The notes under the pieces were generated by a model. The model saw only the letters and a program-made list of their open reading frames with translations, had not been told where the DNA came from and searched no databases. From the NCBI GenBank assembly GCA_030691075.1, contig JAUYFI010000081.1:29705-93704 (forward strand): a DNA stretch of 64,000 nt, written 5' to 3'. Of this stretch, positions 25,114-36,403 are shown piece by piece; the stretch's first letter is position 1, and the number at the start of each line of letters is the position of its first letter. Made by a program: the position numbers and the translations under genes. Source of the DNA: Sulfurisoma sp. Its GTDB lineage: Bacteria; Pseudomonadota; Gammaproteobacteria; Burkholderiales; Rhodocyclaceae.

Positions 25114-26336
25114 GCCGCGCGGAGGTAAGGCAGGATGGCCGCCGCCGCCTTCTCCGACGTACCCTGGCGCAGGGTGCGATGGATCTCGGAAAAGACCTCC
25201 ACCAGTTTCTCCCGCACCTGGCGGTCGGCGTAGAGATTGCCCAGCGCCTGCGCCAGGTTGTCGGCGGTGGCGTCGTCTTGCAGGAATTCGGGGACGACGA
25301 AGCGGCCGGCGAGAATGTTGGGCAGCCCCACCCAGGGCTGGTAGCGCATGCGCCGCATCAGCCGCCACGACCAGGGCGACATGCGATAAGCGATGACCAG
25401 CGGCGTCTTGATCAGCGCCGCCTCCAGCGTGGCCGTGCCGCTGGCGACCAGCGCCACGTCGGCCGCGGCCAGCGCATCATGGGCATGGCCGAACATCAGC
25501 GTGATGGCGCCGCCGGGCCGTCCCAAGGCGGCATTCGCCCCCCCGTGGGGGGCAGCGAACGAAGTGAGCGTGGGGGGCGCCTTGCTCAGCATTTCCTGCG
25601 CGCCTTGCCTCCACAATGCCTCCTCGAACTGGTTGCGCGTCTCGCGTGTAGTCAGCGGCACGAGGAAGCGGGCATCGGGGAAACGCGCGGCAAGCTTCTG
25701 TGCCGTCTCGATGAACAGATCGCCCATGTATTGCAGTTCCGACTGGCGGCTGCCCGGCAGCAGGGCGAAGATCGGCCCCGCGCCTTCGAGGCCGAGCTGC
25801 TCGCGCGCGGCGACCTTGTTCGTCACCAGCGGCAGCATGTCGGCCAGGGGGTGGCCGACGTAAGTCACCGCGACCTGTTGCTCCCGGTAGAGGGCCGGTT
25901 CGAAGGGGAACAGGGCCAGCATGTGCGTCACCGCGCGGGCGATGTTGCGGATCCGCCCGCCGCGCCAGGCCCAAACCGAGGGGCTGACGTAATGCATCGC
26001 CGGAATGCCGCGCGCCTTGAGCCGCCGCTCCAGCCAGAGGTTGAAGTCGGGCGCGTCGACGCCGATGAAGATGTCCGGCTTTTCCGCCAGCAGCCTGGAG
26101 AGCAGCTTGCGGCGGATGCCCGTGATCTCGCGGTAGTGGCGCAGCACCTCGGCATAGCCGCGCACCGCCAGCTTCTCCGAAGGCCACCAGGCATCGAAGC
26201 CCTGCATTTCCATCCTGGAGCCGCCGATGCCGACGAAACGCGCGTCGGGCAGATGCTTCTTCAGCGCGGCCATCAGGTGCGCGGCCAAGAGGTCGCCGGA
26301 GGCCTCGCCGGCCACCATGGCAATGCAAATACTCAT
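25110..26336 (-). CDS. lpxB: Lipid-A-disaccharide synthase with an inserted repeat element
   Basis: 408-aa glycosyltransferase that joins UDP-diacylglucosamine to lipid X at the inner membrane to form the lipid A disaccharide. Family segments include [51 protein letters not shown] and [14 protein letters not shown]. About 26 extra residues (roughly 249-275: [20 protein letters not shown] and following) lie between the RxxFEEAL helix and [15 protein letters not shown]. They are encoded by a dispersed palindromic element, in frame. The protein is otherwise complete and presumably functional, since LpxB is normally essential. It is translationally coupled to rnhB. Confidence 0.95.
   Translation of the reverse strand: MSICIAMVAGEASGDLLAAHLMAALKKHLPDARFVGIGGSRMEMQGFDAWWPSEKLAVRGYAEVLRHYREITGIRRKLLSRLLAEKPDIFIGVDAPDFNLWLERRLKARGIPAMHYVSPSVWAWRGGRIRNIARAVTHMLALFPFEPALYREQQVAVTYVGHPLADMLPLVTNKVAAREQLGLEGAGPIFALLPGSRQSELQYMGDLFIETAQKLAARFPDARFLVPLTTRETRNQFEEALWRQGAQEMLSKAPPTLTSFAAPHGGANAALGRPGGAITLMFGHAHDALAAADVALVASGTATLEAALIKTPLVIAYRMSPWSWRLMRRMRYQPWVGLPNILAGRFVVPEFLQDDATADNLAQALGNLYADRQVREKLVEVFSEIHRTLRQGTSEKAAAAILPYLRAA
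25515..25578. repeat. Dispersed palindromic element, copy C, inside lpxB
   Basis: 64-bp copy matching copy B over most of its length, including the CCCCCCGTGGGGGG core and the AGTGAGCGTGGGGGGC end. The hexamer GGCGCC occurs at both edges (25506-25511 and 25576-25581), a possible short target duplication. It encodes an in-frame 21-residue loop of LpxB. Confidence 0.85.
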
Positions 26337-26397
26337 AGGCGTGAAAGAACCTCATTAGGCGCCGAGTAAAACATCGAGCGCGGCGAGCCAAGCAGTC

Positions 26398-26419
26398 GCC
26401 TCCCCCGCGAGGGGGAGGC
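26398..26419. repeat. Inverted repeat between lpxA and lpxB
   Basis: A 9-bp perfect stem GCCTCCCCC / GGGGGAGGC with loop GCGA in the 153-base lpxA-lpxB gap, the only sizeable break in this otherwise overlapping block. There is no T-run on the minus strand, so it is more likely an RNA-stabilising or repetitive hairpin than a terminator. Confidence 0.7.
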
Positions 26420-26489
26420 GGGGCGGGGGCGGGCGTCTATTGCCTTTAACGATTTCATGGCACGGAGGCGGGCCTGACGATCATGAAAG

Positions 26490-27263
26490 TTAGCGGATGA
26501 TGCCCCGACCGGGCGCGGCAAGGAAATCGGCCAAGGTCGCGAGTTCGGGAACGGCTTTGACCTCCGCGGCAATTGCAGCCTGGGCCTCGGCCAGCGGCAT
26601 GCCCGACTTGTAGAGAGTCTTGTAGGCGCGCTTGATCGCGGCGATGGCGGCGGCGGAAAAGCCGCGGCGCTTGAGGCCTTCGCTGTTAGTGCCGTGCGGC
26701 GCGGCCGTGTTGCCGGAGGCAGTGACGAAGGGCGGCAGGTCTTGCAACAGAATGGTCCCCATCGCGGTGATGCTGTGGGCGCCGATGCGCACGAACTGAT
26801 GCACCACCGTGAAGCCGCCGAGGATGGCGAAGTCGCCGACATGGACATGGCCGGCCAGTTGCGCGTTGTTGGCGAAGATGGTGTCGTTGCCGACTTGGCA
26901 GTCGTGGGCCAGATGCACGTAGGCCATGATCCAGTTGTCGTTGCCGACGCGGGTCACGCCGACGTCCTGGGCCGTGCCGCAATTGAAGGTGCAGAACTCG
27001 CGGAGGGTATTGCGGTCGCCGATCTCGAGCCGGGTCGGCTCGCCGGCGTACTTCTTGTCCTGCGGAATCTCGCCGAGGGAGCTGAACTGGAAGATGCGAT
27101 TGTCGCGGCCGATGGTCGTGTGACCGTGGATGACCACATGCGGACCGACTCGAGTGTCGTCGCCGATCGCCACATGTTCGCCGACAATCGAATAGGCGCC
27201 GATCTCGACGCCGCTGCCCAGCCGCGCGCCGGGGTGGACAATGGCCGTCGGGTGTACGCTCAT
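26490..27263 (-). CDS. lpxA: Acyl-ACP--UDP-N-acetylglucosamine O-acyltransferase
   Basis: 257-aa left-handed beta-helix acyltransferase performing the first step of lipid A synthesis in the cytoplasm. Hexapeptide repeats run from [20 protein letters not shown] through the catalytic His region [15 protein letters not shown], then [19 protein letters not shown]. The carboxyl helical domain begins [11 protein letters not shown]. Start 27263 is fixed by the ATGA overlap with fabZ and gives the standard [11 protein letters not shown] opening. Confidence 0.97.
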   Translation of the reverse strand: MSVHPTAIVHPGARLGSGVEIGAYSIVGEHVAIGDDTRVGPHVVIHGHTTIGRDNRIFQFSSLGEIPQDKKYAGEPTRLEIGDRNTLREFCTFNCGTAQDVGVTRVGNDNWIMAYVHLAHDCQVGNDTIFANNAQLAGHVHVGDFAILGGFTVVHQFVRIGAHSITAMGTILLQDLPPFVTASGNTAAPHGTNSEGLKRRGFSAAAIAAIKRAYKTLYKSGMPLAEAQAAIAAEVKAVPELATLADFLAAPGRGIIR

Positions 27264-27706
27264 TCGACGGAACGCACCGTGCACATCAGCTCGGCTTCGG
27301 TCGCGAGTTGGCCATCGACCGTCGCCTTGGCGGCGAACTTCCAGATGCCGCGCTTGTTGGCGACGATGGCGACTTCGAGGATCAGTTGATCGCCCGGGCT
27401 CACCGGCTTCTTGAAGCGGGCGCCGTCGATGCCGACGAAATAATAGACCGACTTGTCGTCGGGCTTGCCGCCCAGGGTCTTGAAGGAAAGAATCGCCGCC
27501 GCCTGCGCCAGCGCCTCGACGATCAGCACGCCGGGCATCACCGGATGGTGCGGATAGTGGCCGGGGAAAAAGGGTTCGTTGATGCTGACGTTCTTCAGCG
27601 CCTTGATGCGCTCGCCCGGCACCACTTCCAGCACACGGTCGACCAGCAGGATCGGATAGCGGTGCGGCAGGTGTTCGAGGATTTCGTGGATATCCATCGA
27701 GGTCAT
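27260..27706 (-). CDS. fabZ: 3-hydroxyacyl-ACP dehydratase FabZ
   Basis: 148-aa hot-dog fold dehydratase of fatty acid synthesis. The [16 protein letters not shown] opening, the catalytic His in [15 protein letters not shown] and the Glu in [11 protein letters not shown] are present. It dehydrates 3-hydroxyacyl-ACP and so competes with LpxA/LpxD for hydroxymyristoyl-ACP, which explains its place among the lpx genes. The start overlaps the lpxD stop and the stop overlaps the lpxA start. Confidence 0.97.
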   Translation of the reverse strand: MTSMDIHEILEHLPHRYPILLVDRVLEVVPGERIKALKNVSINEPFFPGHYPHHPVMPGVLIVEALAQAAAILSFKTLGGKPDDKSVYYFVGIDGARFKKPVSPGDQLILEVAIVANKRGIWKFAAKATVDGQLATEAELMCTVRSVE

Positions 27707-28740
27707 GTTTTCTTCTCCAGCAAATTTTCCATCTGAGCCAGGCGCTTTTCGAGGGCGCGTATTCTATCGGCCATCGCGTCGAGATGGCGCAGGCGCGAGA
27801 AGTTCTTCAGCCATTCGTCGTGCGCCAGGAACGGCACGGCGCCGGTATAAGTCCCGGGCGTCATGATCGACTTGGCGACCAGCGTGCCGGCCGAGACATT
27901 GACGCCATCGGCAAGTTCGATGTGACCGAGAATGATGGCGCCGCCGCCCACCGTGCAGCCGGCGCCGACTTTTGCGCTGCCGGCGATGCCGACGCAGCCG
28001 GCCATCGCCGTGCGCGCGCCGATATGCACGTTGTGGGCAATCTGGATCTGGTTGTCGAGCTTGACGCCGTCGCCGATCACCGTGTCGTCCAGCGCGCCGC
28101 GGTCGATGGTGGTGTTGGCGCCGATCTCGACGTCGTCGCCGATGACGACGCGGCCGATTTGCGGAATCTTCACCCAGGCCCCGTCCGCGTCGCGGGCGAA
28201 GCCGAAGCCGTCCGATCCGATCACGGCGCCCGAATGGACGATGGCGCGCGCGCCGACGCGGCAGCCGAAGGCGATGGTAACGTTGGGCTGCAACAGCGAG
28301 TCGGCGCCGATCTCGGCCCCCGTGCCGATGGCGCAGCCGGCGCCGATCACCGCGTTCTCGCCGATGCGCGCATCGGCGCCGATCCAGGCATGGGGGCCGA
28401 CGCTGACGCTGGCCGGAACTTCGACTTCGACCACCGCGGAGGGATGGATGCCGGCGGCGGGGCGCGGCGGCGGATTGAGCCACTGCGCGACCCGAGCGAA
28501 ATACAGGTAGGGCTGCGGCGTGACGATGGCCGCGACCGGGCAGGCAGCACTCGCCTCCGGCGTCAGAATCACGGCCGCCGCGCGCGTGGCGGCAAGCTGG
28601 TCCTGGTACTTTGGATTGGAAAGGAAGCTAAGCTGGTCTGCCGCCGCCGCTTCCAGCGTGGCGATGCCGCGAACGGCAATGCCGCCGTCGCCGACGAGAT
28701 CCCCGCCGAAGCGGGCAACGATCTCGTCAAGACGGACCAC
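27703..28740 (-). CDS. lpxD: UDP-3-O-acylglucosamine N-acyltransferase
   Basis: 345-aa beta-helix acyltransferase adding the second hydroxyacyl chain in lipid A synthesis. An amino uridine-binding domain (about 1-100: [20 protein letters not shown]) precedes hexapeptide repeats with the catalytic His region in [20 protein letters not shown] carboxyl helix follows. Start is GTG at 28740; there is no ATG close by and the resulting [20 protein letters not shown] aligns with the family. It begins 24 bases after the skp stop. Confidence 0.96.
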   Translation of the reverse strand: MVRLDEIVARFGGDLVGDGGIAVRGIATLEAAAADQLSFLSNPKYQDQLAATRAAAVILTPEASAACPVAAIVTPQPYLYFARVAQWLNPPPRPAAGIHPSAVVEVEVPASVSVGPHAWIGADARIGENAVIGAGCAIGTGAEIGADSLLQPNVTIAFGCRVGARAIVHSGAVIGSDGFGFARDADGAWVKIPQIGRVVIGDDVEIGANTTIDRGALDDTVIGDGVKLDNQIQIAHNVHIGARTAMAGCVGIAGSAKVGAGCTVGGGAIILGHIELADGVNVSAGTLVAKSIMTPGTYTGAVPFLAHDEWLKNFSRLRHLDAMADRIRALEKRLAQMENLLEKKT

Positions 28741-28764
28741 GGGCTACACGCCAGTAATGCTGGG

Positions 28765-29268
28765 TTACTTGGAGCCGTCGCCCAATGCCTTGATGACCTT
28801 GTCGGTGATGTCGAGCTTGGGGTTGATGTAGACGCCCTCTTGCAGAATCAGGTCGTATTTCTCGGCCTCGGCCACCTGCTTGATGATCTTGTTCACCCGC
28901 TCGTAGATTCCAGCCATTTCCTCGTTCTGGCGCAGGTTGAGGTCCTCGCGGAACTCGCGCTGCTTGCGCTGGAAGTCGCGATTCAGGTCGTTGAACTCGC
29001 GCTCCTTGTTGCGCCGATCAGTTTCGGACATGGTCACCGCATTCTTCTCGAGGCCTTCCTGCGCGCTTTGCAGCTGCTTGGCCAGCTTCTGCAGATCCTG
29101 GTCGCGCTTCTCGAATTCCTTTTCGAGCTTCTTCTTCGCCTTGGCCGCCTGCGGCGATTCGTTGATCACTTTCTGGCCGTTGACGAAACCGATGCGGGTC
29201 TCGGCCAGTGCCGGAATGGCGGCCAGCGAAATGGCCAGTGCCACGATGGAAATCAATACCTTTTTCAA
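28765..29268 (-). CDS. skp: OmpH/Skp periplasmic chaperone
   Basis: 167-aa exported chaperone for outer-membrane proteins, working with BamA encoded just upstream. The start is TTG at 29268, with AGGAG seven bases before it. This gives a clean signal peptide (KKVLISIVALAISLAAIPALA). The mature part is almost wholly charged coiled coil (KKKLEKEFEKRDQDLQKLAK onward), the tentacle arms of Skp. An ATG reading further upstream would have no signal peptide and would overlap bamA. Confidence 0.95.
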   Translation of the reverse strand: MKKVLISIVALAISLAAIPALAETRIGFVNGQKVINESPQAAKAKKKLEKEFEKRDQDLQKLAKQLQSAQEGLEKNAVTMSETDRRNKEREFNDLNRDFQRKQREFREDLNLRQNEEMAGIYERVNKIIKQVAEAEKYDLILQEGVYINPKLDITDKVIKALGDGSK

Positions 29269-29287
29269 CTTTTTTCTCCTGCAAAAA

Positions 29288-31621
29288 TCAGAATGAGGAA
29301 CCCATGGTGAACTGCACACCTTCGGTCTTGTCGCCCGCCTTCTTGTTGAGGGCGCTGGCGAAGCTGAACTTGAGCGGTCCGACCGGCGAGGTCCAGGCCA
29401 GGGACAGGCCCGCGCTGTAGCGCACGCCGCCATCATCGGAAAAGACGGGCTGGGTTACCAGGTTGCTGCTCTGTCCCCAGACGCGGCCACCGTCGATGAA
29501 GGCGCCGAGACGCACCGAGCGATCCTTGCCCATGCCAGGCATCGGGAACAGGAACTCCATGTTGCCGATCACGCGGTGCGTGCCGCCGAGACGCTCCTCG
29601 GTCACCGGGTCAAAGGGGCCAACGGTGCCGCCCTGGTAGCCGCGGATCGATCCAATACCGCCAGCATAGAGGTTCTTGAAGAAGGGCAGCGGCTTGCCGC
29701 CGTAGCCGTCGGTCGAGGCCAGTTCGCCGTTGAGCTTGAGCGCATAGTCGCGACCGATCGGGAAATAGTGGGTATGCGCCAGGTTCACCTTCCAGTACTT
29801 GATGCTGCCCGCTGGCAGGGCGATCTCGGTGCCGATGCGGCTGACGAAACCCTTCATCGGCCAGGTGCGGCTGTCCAGCGTGTCGCGGCCCCAGCCGGCG
29901 GTGGCCAGCAGGGTATGGTTGCGCTCGCCGAAGTCGCGGACATAGTCCTGATATGCCGTCGGACTGTCGATATTGATCTTCAGCTTGGTGGTGTCCGCCG
30001 AGAGGCCGAAGCTGACGGAGTTCTCATCGGAAATCGGCAGGCTGGTGCGCAGGCCGAGGCCCGAGGAACGGCTGCCGTAGGAACCCACGGCGAGCGAACT
30101 GGTGTCGGTATCGCGATGATAGACGTCCCAGCCGAGCGATACGCCATCCACCGTCCAGTAGGGGTCGGTGTAGGAAAATGAATACAGGGTATTGACCTTG
30201 CTGGTGTTGATGCCGATGCCGATGTGCTTGCCGCTGCCAAAGAGGTTCTCCTGCTGGATCGAGCCTGACAGCGTGAGCTTTTCCGCGCTTGAGAAACCGG
30301 CACCGATCATGATGTTTCCGGTCGGCTTCTCCTTGACGTTCACATTGACGTCGACCTGGTCGGTGGTCCCGACCACCGGCGGCGTCTCGATGGTGACTTC
30401 CTCGAAATAGCCAAGCTTGTCGATACGGCTCTTCGACTTGTTAATCCTCTCGCCGTCGTACCAGGCCGCCTCGAGTTGGCGCATCTCGCGGCGGATCACC
30501 TCGTCGCGGGTCTTGTTGTTGCCGGTCACGCCAATGCGGCGGACATAGACGCGCCGGCCCGGGTCGATATAGATGGTGAAGGCGGCGGTGCGCTTGGATT
30601 TGTCCAGTTCCGGCGCGGCATTGACGTTGGCGAAGGCGTAGCCCTCGTTGCTTAGCCGCTCGCTCAGGGCCTTGGTGGTATCGGCAATCTTCTCGCGCGA
30701 GAAGACCTCGCCCGGCTTGACCTGCACCAGCTTGATCAGTTCCGCCTCCGGGAGCAACAGGTTGCCGGCGAGCTTGACCGAGGAGACGGTGTATTTCTCG
30801 CCTTCGGTGATGTTGATGGTGATGTAGATGTCCTGCTTGGAGGACGAGATCGAGACCTGGGTTGACTCGACGTTGAACTCCATGTAGCCGCGGTCGAGGT
30901 AGAAAGAGCGCAGCACCTCGATGTCGCCCGACAGCTTCTGCTTCGAGTACTGGTCGTTCTTGGTGTACCAGGTAAGGAAGCCGGGCGAACGCAACACGAA
31001 GAGGTCGAGCAGTTCGCTTTCCTTGACGACTTTGGCGCCGACGATGTTGATCTGCTTGATCTTGGCGATGTCGCCCTCATCCACGCTGACGCTGATGCCG
31101 ACGCGGTTGCGCTCGAGCGGTGTTACCGTAGTCGTCAGATTCACCGCGTAGTAACCTTGGGCCAGGTACTGGCGCTTGAGTTCCTGCTCGGCGCGCTCGA
31201 CCAGCGCGCGGTCGAAGATGCGCGATTCGGCCAGGCCGATTTCCTTGAGGCCCTTGAGCAGATCCTCCTTCTTGAAGGCCTTGAGGCCGCTGAAATCGAT
31301 GGAGGCGATGGCGGGGCGCTCCTCGACGATGACGACAATGACGTCCTTGTCGATCTCGATGCGCACATCCTTGAAGAAGCCGGTGCCGAACAGCGCCTTG
31401 ATGGCCTGCGCCGCCTTGTCGTCGGTCATGGTATCGCCGACCTTGACCGGCAGGTAGCTGAACACCGTGCCGGCCTCCGTGCGCTGGATGCCCTCGACGC
31501 GGATGTCCTTGACAGTGAAGGAGTCGAAGGCAAGGGCGGGTAACGCACTCAACGCAAAGCCGAGCACCATCGTCAGTACCGCCATGGAAGACTTCATGCC
31601 AGCGTTCAGTTTGTTTTTCAT
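29288..31621 (-). CDS. bamA: Outer membrane protein assembly factor BamA
   Basis: 777-aa core of the BAM complex. A signal peptide (ending ALSALPALA) is followed by five POTRA domains (about 30-425; the first begins FTVKDIRVEGIQRTEAGTV) and a 16-strand barrel. The conserved loop-6 motif appears as GSIRGYQGG, and the protein ends in Phe (VQFTMGSSF), the usual barrel signature. Essential for inserting beta-barrel proteins. Order rseP-bamA-skp-lpxD is the classic arrangement. Confidence 0.97.
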   Translation of the reverse strand: MKNKLNAGMKSSMAVLTMVLGFALSALPALAFDSFTVKDIRVEGIQRTEAGTVFSYLPVKVGDTMTDDKAAQAIKALFGTGFFKDVRIEIDKDVIVVIVEERPAIASIDFSGLKAFKKEDLLKGLKEIGLAESRIFDRALVERAEQELKRQYLAQGYYAVNLTTTVTPLERNRVGISVSVDEGDIAKIKQINIVGAKVVKESELLDLFVLRSPGFLTWYTKNDQYSKQKLSGDIEVLRSFYLDRGYMEFNVESTQVSISSSKQDIYITINITEGEKYTVSSVKLAGNLLLPEAELIKLVQVKPGEVFSREKIADTTKALSERLSNEGYAFANVNAAPELDKSKRTAAFTIYIDPGRRVYVRRIGVTGNNKTRDEVIRREMRQLEAAWYDGERINKSKSRIDKLGYFEEVTIETPPVVGTTDQVDVNVNVKEKPTGNIMIGAGFSSAEKLTLSGSIQQENLFGSGKHIGIGINTSKVNTLYSFSYTDPYWTVDGVSLGWDVYHRDTDTSSLAVGSYGSRSSGLGLRTSLPISDENSVSFGLSADTTKLKINIDSPTAYQDYVRDFGERNHTLLATAGWGRDTLDSRTWPMKGFVSRIGTEIALPAGSIKYWKVNLAHTHYFPIGRDYALKLNGELASTDGYGGKPLPFFKNLYAGGIGSIRGYQGGTVGPFDPVTEERLGGTHRVIGNMEFLFPMPGMGKDRSVRLGAFIDGGRVWGQSSNLVTQPVFSDDGGVRYSAGLSLAWTSPVGPLKFSFASALNKKAGDKTEGVQFTMGSSF

Positions 31622-31625
31622 TTTT

Positions 31626-32996
31626 TCAGCCGGAGATCAGGCGGTTGATATCGTTAAACAAGGCAAAAGCCATCAGGAAAAACAGCAGGGACAGGCCGAT
31701 TTGCTGGCCTATTTCCATGGCGCGCTCGGACAGCGGGCCACCCTTCACCAATTCCGCGAAATAATACAACAAATGCCCCCCATCGAGCACCGGCACCGGC
31801 AGTAGATTGAGGACACCGAGGCTGATGCTGATCAGCGCCAGGAAGCGCAGGAAATGGTCGGCGCCCAGCCGTGCCGACTGGCCGGCATAGTCGGCGATGG
31901 TCACCGGCCCGGAGATGTTTTTCCACGAGAGTTCGCCCGTGAGCATGCGCCCCATCATCCGCAGCGTCAGCGCCGATGTTTCCCAGGTCAGGCGCAAGGC
32001 GCGAGACGCCGATTCGAGCGGGCCGTAGGCAACCACGGTGCGCATGGCATCGAAGGCGGCGGGGTCCTCGCGCACGCCGATGCCGATGCGCCCGAAGCGG
32101 CGTCCCTGCTCCTCCGCCACCACGGGTGTCACCACGACATGCACGCGCTGGCCGTCGCGCAGCAGTTCGATGTCCAGCGCGCGGTCGGTGACCTGGCGGA
32201 TCTGCCGCGCAACCTCGGACCAGTCCTTCACCGGCTTGCCGTCGATGGCCATTATCTCGTCACCGACGCGGACGCCGGCGCGCGCGGCGGGCGCATCGGC
32301 GGCGACGCTGCCGATGACCGGCTTCAGCAGCGGCCGGAACAGCACGAGGCCGAGCGGGCGCAGCACATCGCCTTCCAGGTCGGCCGGCTCGAGCGTCGCG
32401 GTGGCAATGCGACGGAAGGCAATCTCGCCGCGCGGATTGATGACTTCCAGTTCCAGCGGCTGGCGGTCGAGCGCAAGATGCATGGCTTCCCAGCGCACCT
32501 CCGCCCAAGTCGCCACCGGCTTGCCGGACACCACGCGAATCAGTTCGCCCTCGGCCACGGCCGCCTGCGCCGCCAGGGTATTAGCTGCCGGTGCCGCCAC
32601 CACGGGGCGCAACTCGGTCACACCCTGCATGAAAAGCACCCAATACAGGACGATGGCCAGCACGAAGTTGGCGGCCGGGCCGGCGGCGACGATCAGGGAG
32701 CGCCGCCCCAGCGACTGGCGGTTGAAGGAACGGTGGGCCTCCGCCGCGGGCACCTCGCCCTCGCGCTCGTCCAGCATCTTGACGTAGCCGCCGAACGGGA
32801 AGGCCGCCAGCACCCATTCGGTCTGGTCCGGCCCACTGCGCCACGTCCATAGCGGACGGCCGAAGCCGACCGAGAAACGCAGCACCTTGACGCCGCACAG
32901 GCGTGCGACGAGGTAATGGCCGAACTCGTGCACGACGATGAGTACCGCCAGCGCGACCGCGAAGGCGCCCAGGGTCGACAGGAGGTTGCCTGTCAT
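31626..32996 (-). CDS. rseP: Site-2 protease RseP
   Basis: 456-aa inner-membrane zinc metalloprotease for regulated intramembrane proteolysis, typically cutting RseA to free sigma-E. The active site is [17 protein letters not shown] near residue 20. Two PDZ domains lie in the periplasmic middle, and the late [17 protein letters not shown] carries the third zinc ligand. Start 32996 overlaps the dxr stop (ATGA). Confidence 0.96.
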   Translation of the reverse strand: MTGNLLSTLGAFAVALAVLIVVHEFGHYLVARLCGVKVLRFSVGFGRPLWTWRSGPDQTEWVLAAFPFGGYVKMLDEREGEVPAAEAHRSFNRQSLGRRSLIVAAGPAANFVLAIVLYWVLFMQGVTELRPVVAAPAANTLAAQAAVAEGELIRVVSGKPVATWAEVRWEAMHLALDRQPLELEVINPRGEIAFRRIATATLEPADLEGDVLRPLGLVLFRPLLKPVIGSVAADAPAARAGVRVGDEIMAIDGKPVKDWSEVARQIRQVTDRALDIELLRDGQRVHVVVTPVVAEEQGRRFGRIGIGVREDPAAFDAMRTVVAYGPLESASRALRLTWETSALTLRMMGRMLTGELSWKNISGPVTIADYAGQSARLGADHFLRFLALISISLGVLNLLPVPVLDGGHLLYYFAELVKGGPLSERAMEIGQQIGLSLLFFLMAFALFNDINRLISG

Positions 32997-34165
32997 TGCG
33001 GCAGAAAAACCCTGGCCACTTCGCGCGCGGCGGCATCGGCGGCCAGCACGGCGGCGAGATCGGCGGCCGGCGCCACGGGCACGGCGTCGAGCGTGGCAGC
33101 GATCACCACGGCGATGCGCTGGAAGGCCAGGCGCCCGTCGAGAAAGGCTTCGACCGCGATTTCGTTGGCGGCGTTGAGCACGGCCGGTGCGTTGCCGCCG
33201 GCGCGCAGGGCGCGGTAGGCCAGGGCGAGGCAAGGGAAGCGCTCGAGGTCGGGGCGCTCGAAATTGAGTTGGCCGACCTGGAACAGGTCGAGCGGCGCCA
33301 CGCCGGCATCGATGCGTTCCGGGTAGGCCAGCGCATGGGCGATCGGCGTGCGCATGTCCGGATTGCCGAGCTGGGCGAGGACCGAGCCATCCACGTACTG
33401 CACCAGCGAGTGGATCACGCTCTGCGGATGGATCACGACGTCGATCTGGTCGGGCGTGGCATCGAACAGCCAGCGCGCCTCGATCACCTCGAGGCCCTTG
33501 TTCATCATGGTCGCCGAATCGACGGAAATCTTGCGCCCCATCACCCAGTTGGGATGGGCGCAGGCCTGCTCCGGCGTGACCTTGGCGAGCTCCGCCGCCG
33601 GAGTGTTCCGAAACGGCCCGCCCGAGGCGGTGAGCAGGATGCGGCGCACGCCATGGCGCGCGAGGTCGCCCGAAAAATCGGCGGGCAGCGACTGAAACAC
33701 GGCGTTGTGCTCGGAATCGATGGGCAGCAGCGTCGCCCCCGCCGTTTTCACCGCATTCATGAAGACGCCGCCGGCCATCACCAGCGCCTCCTTGTTGGCG
33801 AGCAGCACGCGCTTGCCGGCCGTGGCGGCCGCCAGCGTCGGCGGCAGACCGGCGGCGCCGACGATGGCGGCCATGACGGCATCGACTTCCGGCAGCGACG
33901 CCACGCGGCACAAGGCTTCCGGCCCGGCCAGCACTTCGGTGCCGATGTCGGCCAGCATGGCTTTGAGGCGGCCGGCATCGTCGCTCGAACCGACCACGGC
34001 ATGGCGCGGCCTGAAACGGCGGCACTGTTCCGCCAGCACGTCGAGGCGGCGATGACCGGTCAGCGCGACAACCTCGAAGCGCTCGGGATGACGCGCCACG
34101 ACGTCGAGGGTGCTGACGCCGATCGAACCGGTGGCGCCGAGGATGGTGAGACGTTGCACTTTCAT
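32993..34165 (-). CDS. dxr: 1-deoxy-D-xylulose 5-phosphate reductoisomerase
   Basis: 390-aa NADPH-dependent enzyme of the non-mevalonate isoprenoid pathway. The NADPH motif [16 protein letters not shown] opens the protein. Active-site segments [25 protein letters not shown] and [21 protein letters not shown] are intact. Its product leads to undecaprenyl diphosphate, made by the neighbouring UppS. Start 34165 overlaps the cdsA stop. Confidence 0.97.
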   Translation of the reverse strand: MKVQRLTILGATGSIGVSTLDVVARHPERFEVVALTGHRRLDVLAEQCRRFRPRHAVVGSSDDAGRLKAMLADIGTEVLAGPEALCRVASLPEVDAVMAAIVGAAGLPPTLAAATAGKRVLLANKEALVMAGGVFMNAVKTAGATLLPIDSEHNAVFQSLPADFSGDLARHGVRRILLTASGGPFRNTPAAELAKVTPEQACAHPNWVMGRKISVDSATMMNKGLEVIEARWLFDATPDQIDVVIHPQSVIHSLVQYVDGSVLAQLGNPDMRTPIAHALAYPERIDAGVAPLDLFQVGQLNFERPDLERFPCLALAYRALRAGGNAPAVLNAANEIAVEAFLDGRLAFQRIAVVIAATLDAVPVAPAADLAAVLAADAAAREVARVFLPQ

Positions 34166-34962
34166 GATCCAGTCCAGAGCATGGCCAGCGCCACCAGTGG
34201 CAGCGTGGCGGTGAGGCTGTCGATGCGGTCGAGCACGCCGCCGTGGCCCGGCAGCAGCTGGCTGCTGTCCTTGACCCCGGCCTGGCGCTTCATCAGCGAC
34301 TCGAACAGGTCGCCAATGATGCTCACCGCCGTGAGCAGTATCAGGGCGATGCCGGCGGGAAGCAGCATCGTGGCAGCCGGCACGCGACCGCCGACAACGG
34401 CAACGATGGCGCCATAAATCAGCACGGCGACAACGGCACCCGCAGCGCCTTCCCAAGTCTTTCCCGGGCTGATCGCCGGCGCCAACTTCCTGCGACCAAG
34501 GGCACGGCCGGTGAAATAGGCGGCAATGTCCGCCACCCAGACCAGCGCCATCGCGGCCAGCAGCAGCCACGGGCTGCGGCCATGGAGGCCGACCATCGCC
34601 GCCCAGGTCGGAACAATCAATATCCAGCCCACGGCATAGCCGCCGAAATCATTGGCCGCCAGCGGCCAGCGGCGCCACAGCCACAGCGGCGCCAGCGCCA
34701 GCCAGAAGACCGCGGACAGCCACCACAAGCCGGTGAAGGCGGCGGCCATGCGATCCCACGCCGCGAGACAACTGATGACGATCACGCCGGCATAGAGAAC
34801 GCGTCCCGCCGCATCGATCTTCATGAGGCCGGCCCACTCCCAGGCCGCCAGCACGGCGATGAGGCCGAAGGCGATGGCAGCGACTGTCGGGGGCGCCAGG
34901 AAGAGAACGCCAAGCAGGCCGGCGACGAGGAACAGCGCGGTAATGATCCGCGCCTTAAGCAT
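34162..34962 (-). CDS. cdsA: Phosphatidate cytidylyltransferase
   Basis: 266-aa inner-membrane enzyme making CDP-diacylglycerol from phosphatidate and CTP. It has seven or eight hydrophobic segments. The family signature appears as [37 protein letters not shown] (33 residues spanning about 215-252, key residues D, K, D, H, D). The ATG overlaps the uppS stop by 8 bases (ATGCTTAA). Confidence 0.96.
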   Translation of the reverse strand: MLKARIITALFLVAGLLGVLFLAPPTVAAIAFGLIAVLAAWEWAGLMKIDAAGRVLYAGVIVISCLAAWDRMAAAFTGLWWLSAVFWLALAPLWLWRRWPLAANDFGGYAVGWILIVPTWAAMVGLHGRSPWLLLAAMALVWVADIAAYFTGRALGRRKLAPAISPGKTWEGAAGAVVAVLIYGAIVAVVGGRVPAATMLLPAGIALILLTAVSIIGDLFESLMKRQAGVKDSSQLLPGHGGVLDRIDSLTATLPLVALAMLWTGS

Positions 34963-35812
34963 TATCGAGGTCAGCCGAAAAAGTGCCGCCTTCGGCGTCC
35001 AACGAGTCAGGCTGCGCCAATGAAGGCGATGCCTGCTCACGCAGGCCCGTTGTCGGCGCTGGCGGGACGGCAAGAAGCTGCTCGCTGGTGCGGCCGAAGC
35101 GTCGCTCGCGGCTGTGGTAGGACGCGATGGCCGCATCGAGCGACGCCGCGTCGAACTCTGGCCAGAGCAGGTCGGTGAAATAGAGTTCGGTGTAGGCCAA
35201 CTGCCAGATCAGGAAGTTGCTGATGCGCTGCTCGCCGCCGGTGCGGATGAAGATATCCGGCTCCGGCGCGTAGGCCATCGCCAAGTGCGGAGCAATATCC
35301 TCTTCGCCATAGTTGCCCACCTTTTCCGGATGCGCCGCGCTCATGCGATTGACGGCCTGCATCACGTCCCAGCGGCCGCCGTAGTTGGCCGCGACTGTCA
35401 GGGTCAGCCGGGTGTTGGCGGCGGTGGTATCCTCCGAGCGGCGGATCAGTTCGCGCAGACGCGGCTCAAAGGGCGTCGGATCGCCGACGATGCGCAGGCG
35501 AACACCATTGGCATGGAGCTTGCCGACTTCCTGATCGAGCACGGCGACGAACAGGTTCATGAGGAAGGAGACCTCCTCGGCCGGACGCCGCCAGTTCTCG
35601 GAACTGAAGGCGAACAGAGTGAGGAACTCGACGCCGCGCTCGATGCAGGCCTTGACCATCGCCCGCACGGTCTCGACACCGCGCTTGTGGCCGGCGACGC
35701 GCGGCAGGAAGCGCTGCTTCGCCCAGCGGCCGTTGCCGTCCATGATCATGGCGACATGGCGCGGCACGGCTGCCGCCTCGGGGATATGCCGCGTTGAGCT
35801 CAGGAAAGCCAT
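34955..35812 (-). CDS. uppS: Undecaprenyl diphosphate synthase
   Basis: 285-aa cis-prenyltransferase providing the lipid carrier for peptidoglycan and O-antigen. The catalytic Asp lies in [26 protein letters not shown] and [19 protein letters not shown] are further signatures. The protein is about 30 residues longer than the E. coli enzyme, with a low-complexity carboxyl tail ([20 protein letters not shown]) that is probably disordered. Confidence 0.96.
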   Translation of the reverse strand: MAFLSSTRHIPEAAAVPRHVAMIMDGNGRWAKQRFLPRVAGHKRGVETVRAMVKACIERGVEFLTLFAFSSENWRRPAEEVSFLMNLFVAVLDQEVGKLHANGVRLRIVGDPTPFEPRLRELIRRSEDTTAANTRLTLTVAANYGGRWDVMQAVNRMSAAHPEKVGNYGEEDIAPHLAMAYAPEPDIFIRTGGEQRISNFLIWQLAYTELYFTDLLWPEFDAASLDAAIASYHSRERRFGRTSEQLLAVPPAPTTGLREQASPSLAQPDSLDAEGGTFSADLDNA

Positions 35813-35833
35813 ACTACCGGCCGCCGATGGCCG

Positions 35834-36391
35834 TCAGATGGCCATCAGGTCCTTTTCCTTGTCGGCCAGTTGCCTGTCGACTTCGGCGACGTACCTGTCG
35901 GTGAGCTTCTGCACCTCGTCCTGGGCGCGACGCTCGTCGTCCTCGGAAATCTCGTGCTTCTTCAGCGCGTCCTTGAGGTGGGCAATGGCGTCGCGGCGGA
36001 TGTTGCGCACAGCGATCTTGGCATTCTCGCCCTCGTGCTTGACCACCTTGATGAGTTCCTTGCGGCGCTCCTCGGTCAACATCGGCATCGGCACGCGGAT
36101 CAGGTCGCCCTGCGTCGCCGGGTTGAGACCGAGGTCACCGTCGCGGATCGCCTTCTCGACCTTGCCGATCATGTTCTTTTCCCACGGCTGCACGCCGATG
36201 GTGCGCGAATCGACCAAGGTGACATTGGCCACCTGGTTGATCGGCATCATCGTGCCGTAGTAATCGACCTGGACATGGTCGAGTAGGCCAGTGTGGGCGC
36301 GGCCGGTGCGCACCTTGGCGAGGTCGTGCTTCAGAGCATCGAGGCTCTTCTGCATCTTCTGCTCGGCATTATTCTTGAGTTCGGGAATCAT
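35834..36391 (-). CDS. frr: Ribosome recycling factor
   Basis: 185-aa tRNA-shaped factor that splits the post-termination ribosome with EF-G. The start ATG at 36391 ([20 protein letters not shown]) has AGGAG nine bases upstream and gives exactly the family length. An in-frame TTG three codons earlier is less likely. Core segments [20 protein letters not shown] and [20 protein letters not shown] are intact. Confidence 0.97.
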   Translation of the reverse strand: MIPELKNNAEQKMQKSLDALKHDLAKVRTGRAHTGLLDHVQVDYYGTMMPINQVANVTLVDSRTIGVQPWEKNMIGKVEKAIRDGDLGLNPATQGDLIRVPMPMLTEERRKELIKVVKHEGENAKIAVRNIRRDAIAHLKDALKKHEISEDDERRAQDEVQKLTDRYVAEVDRQLADKEKDLMAI

Positions 36392-36403
36392 CGAAAGCAA
36401 CTC

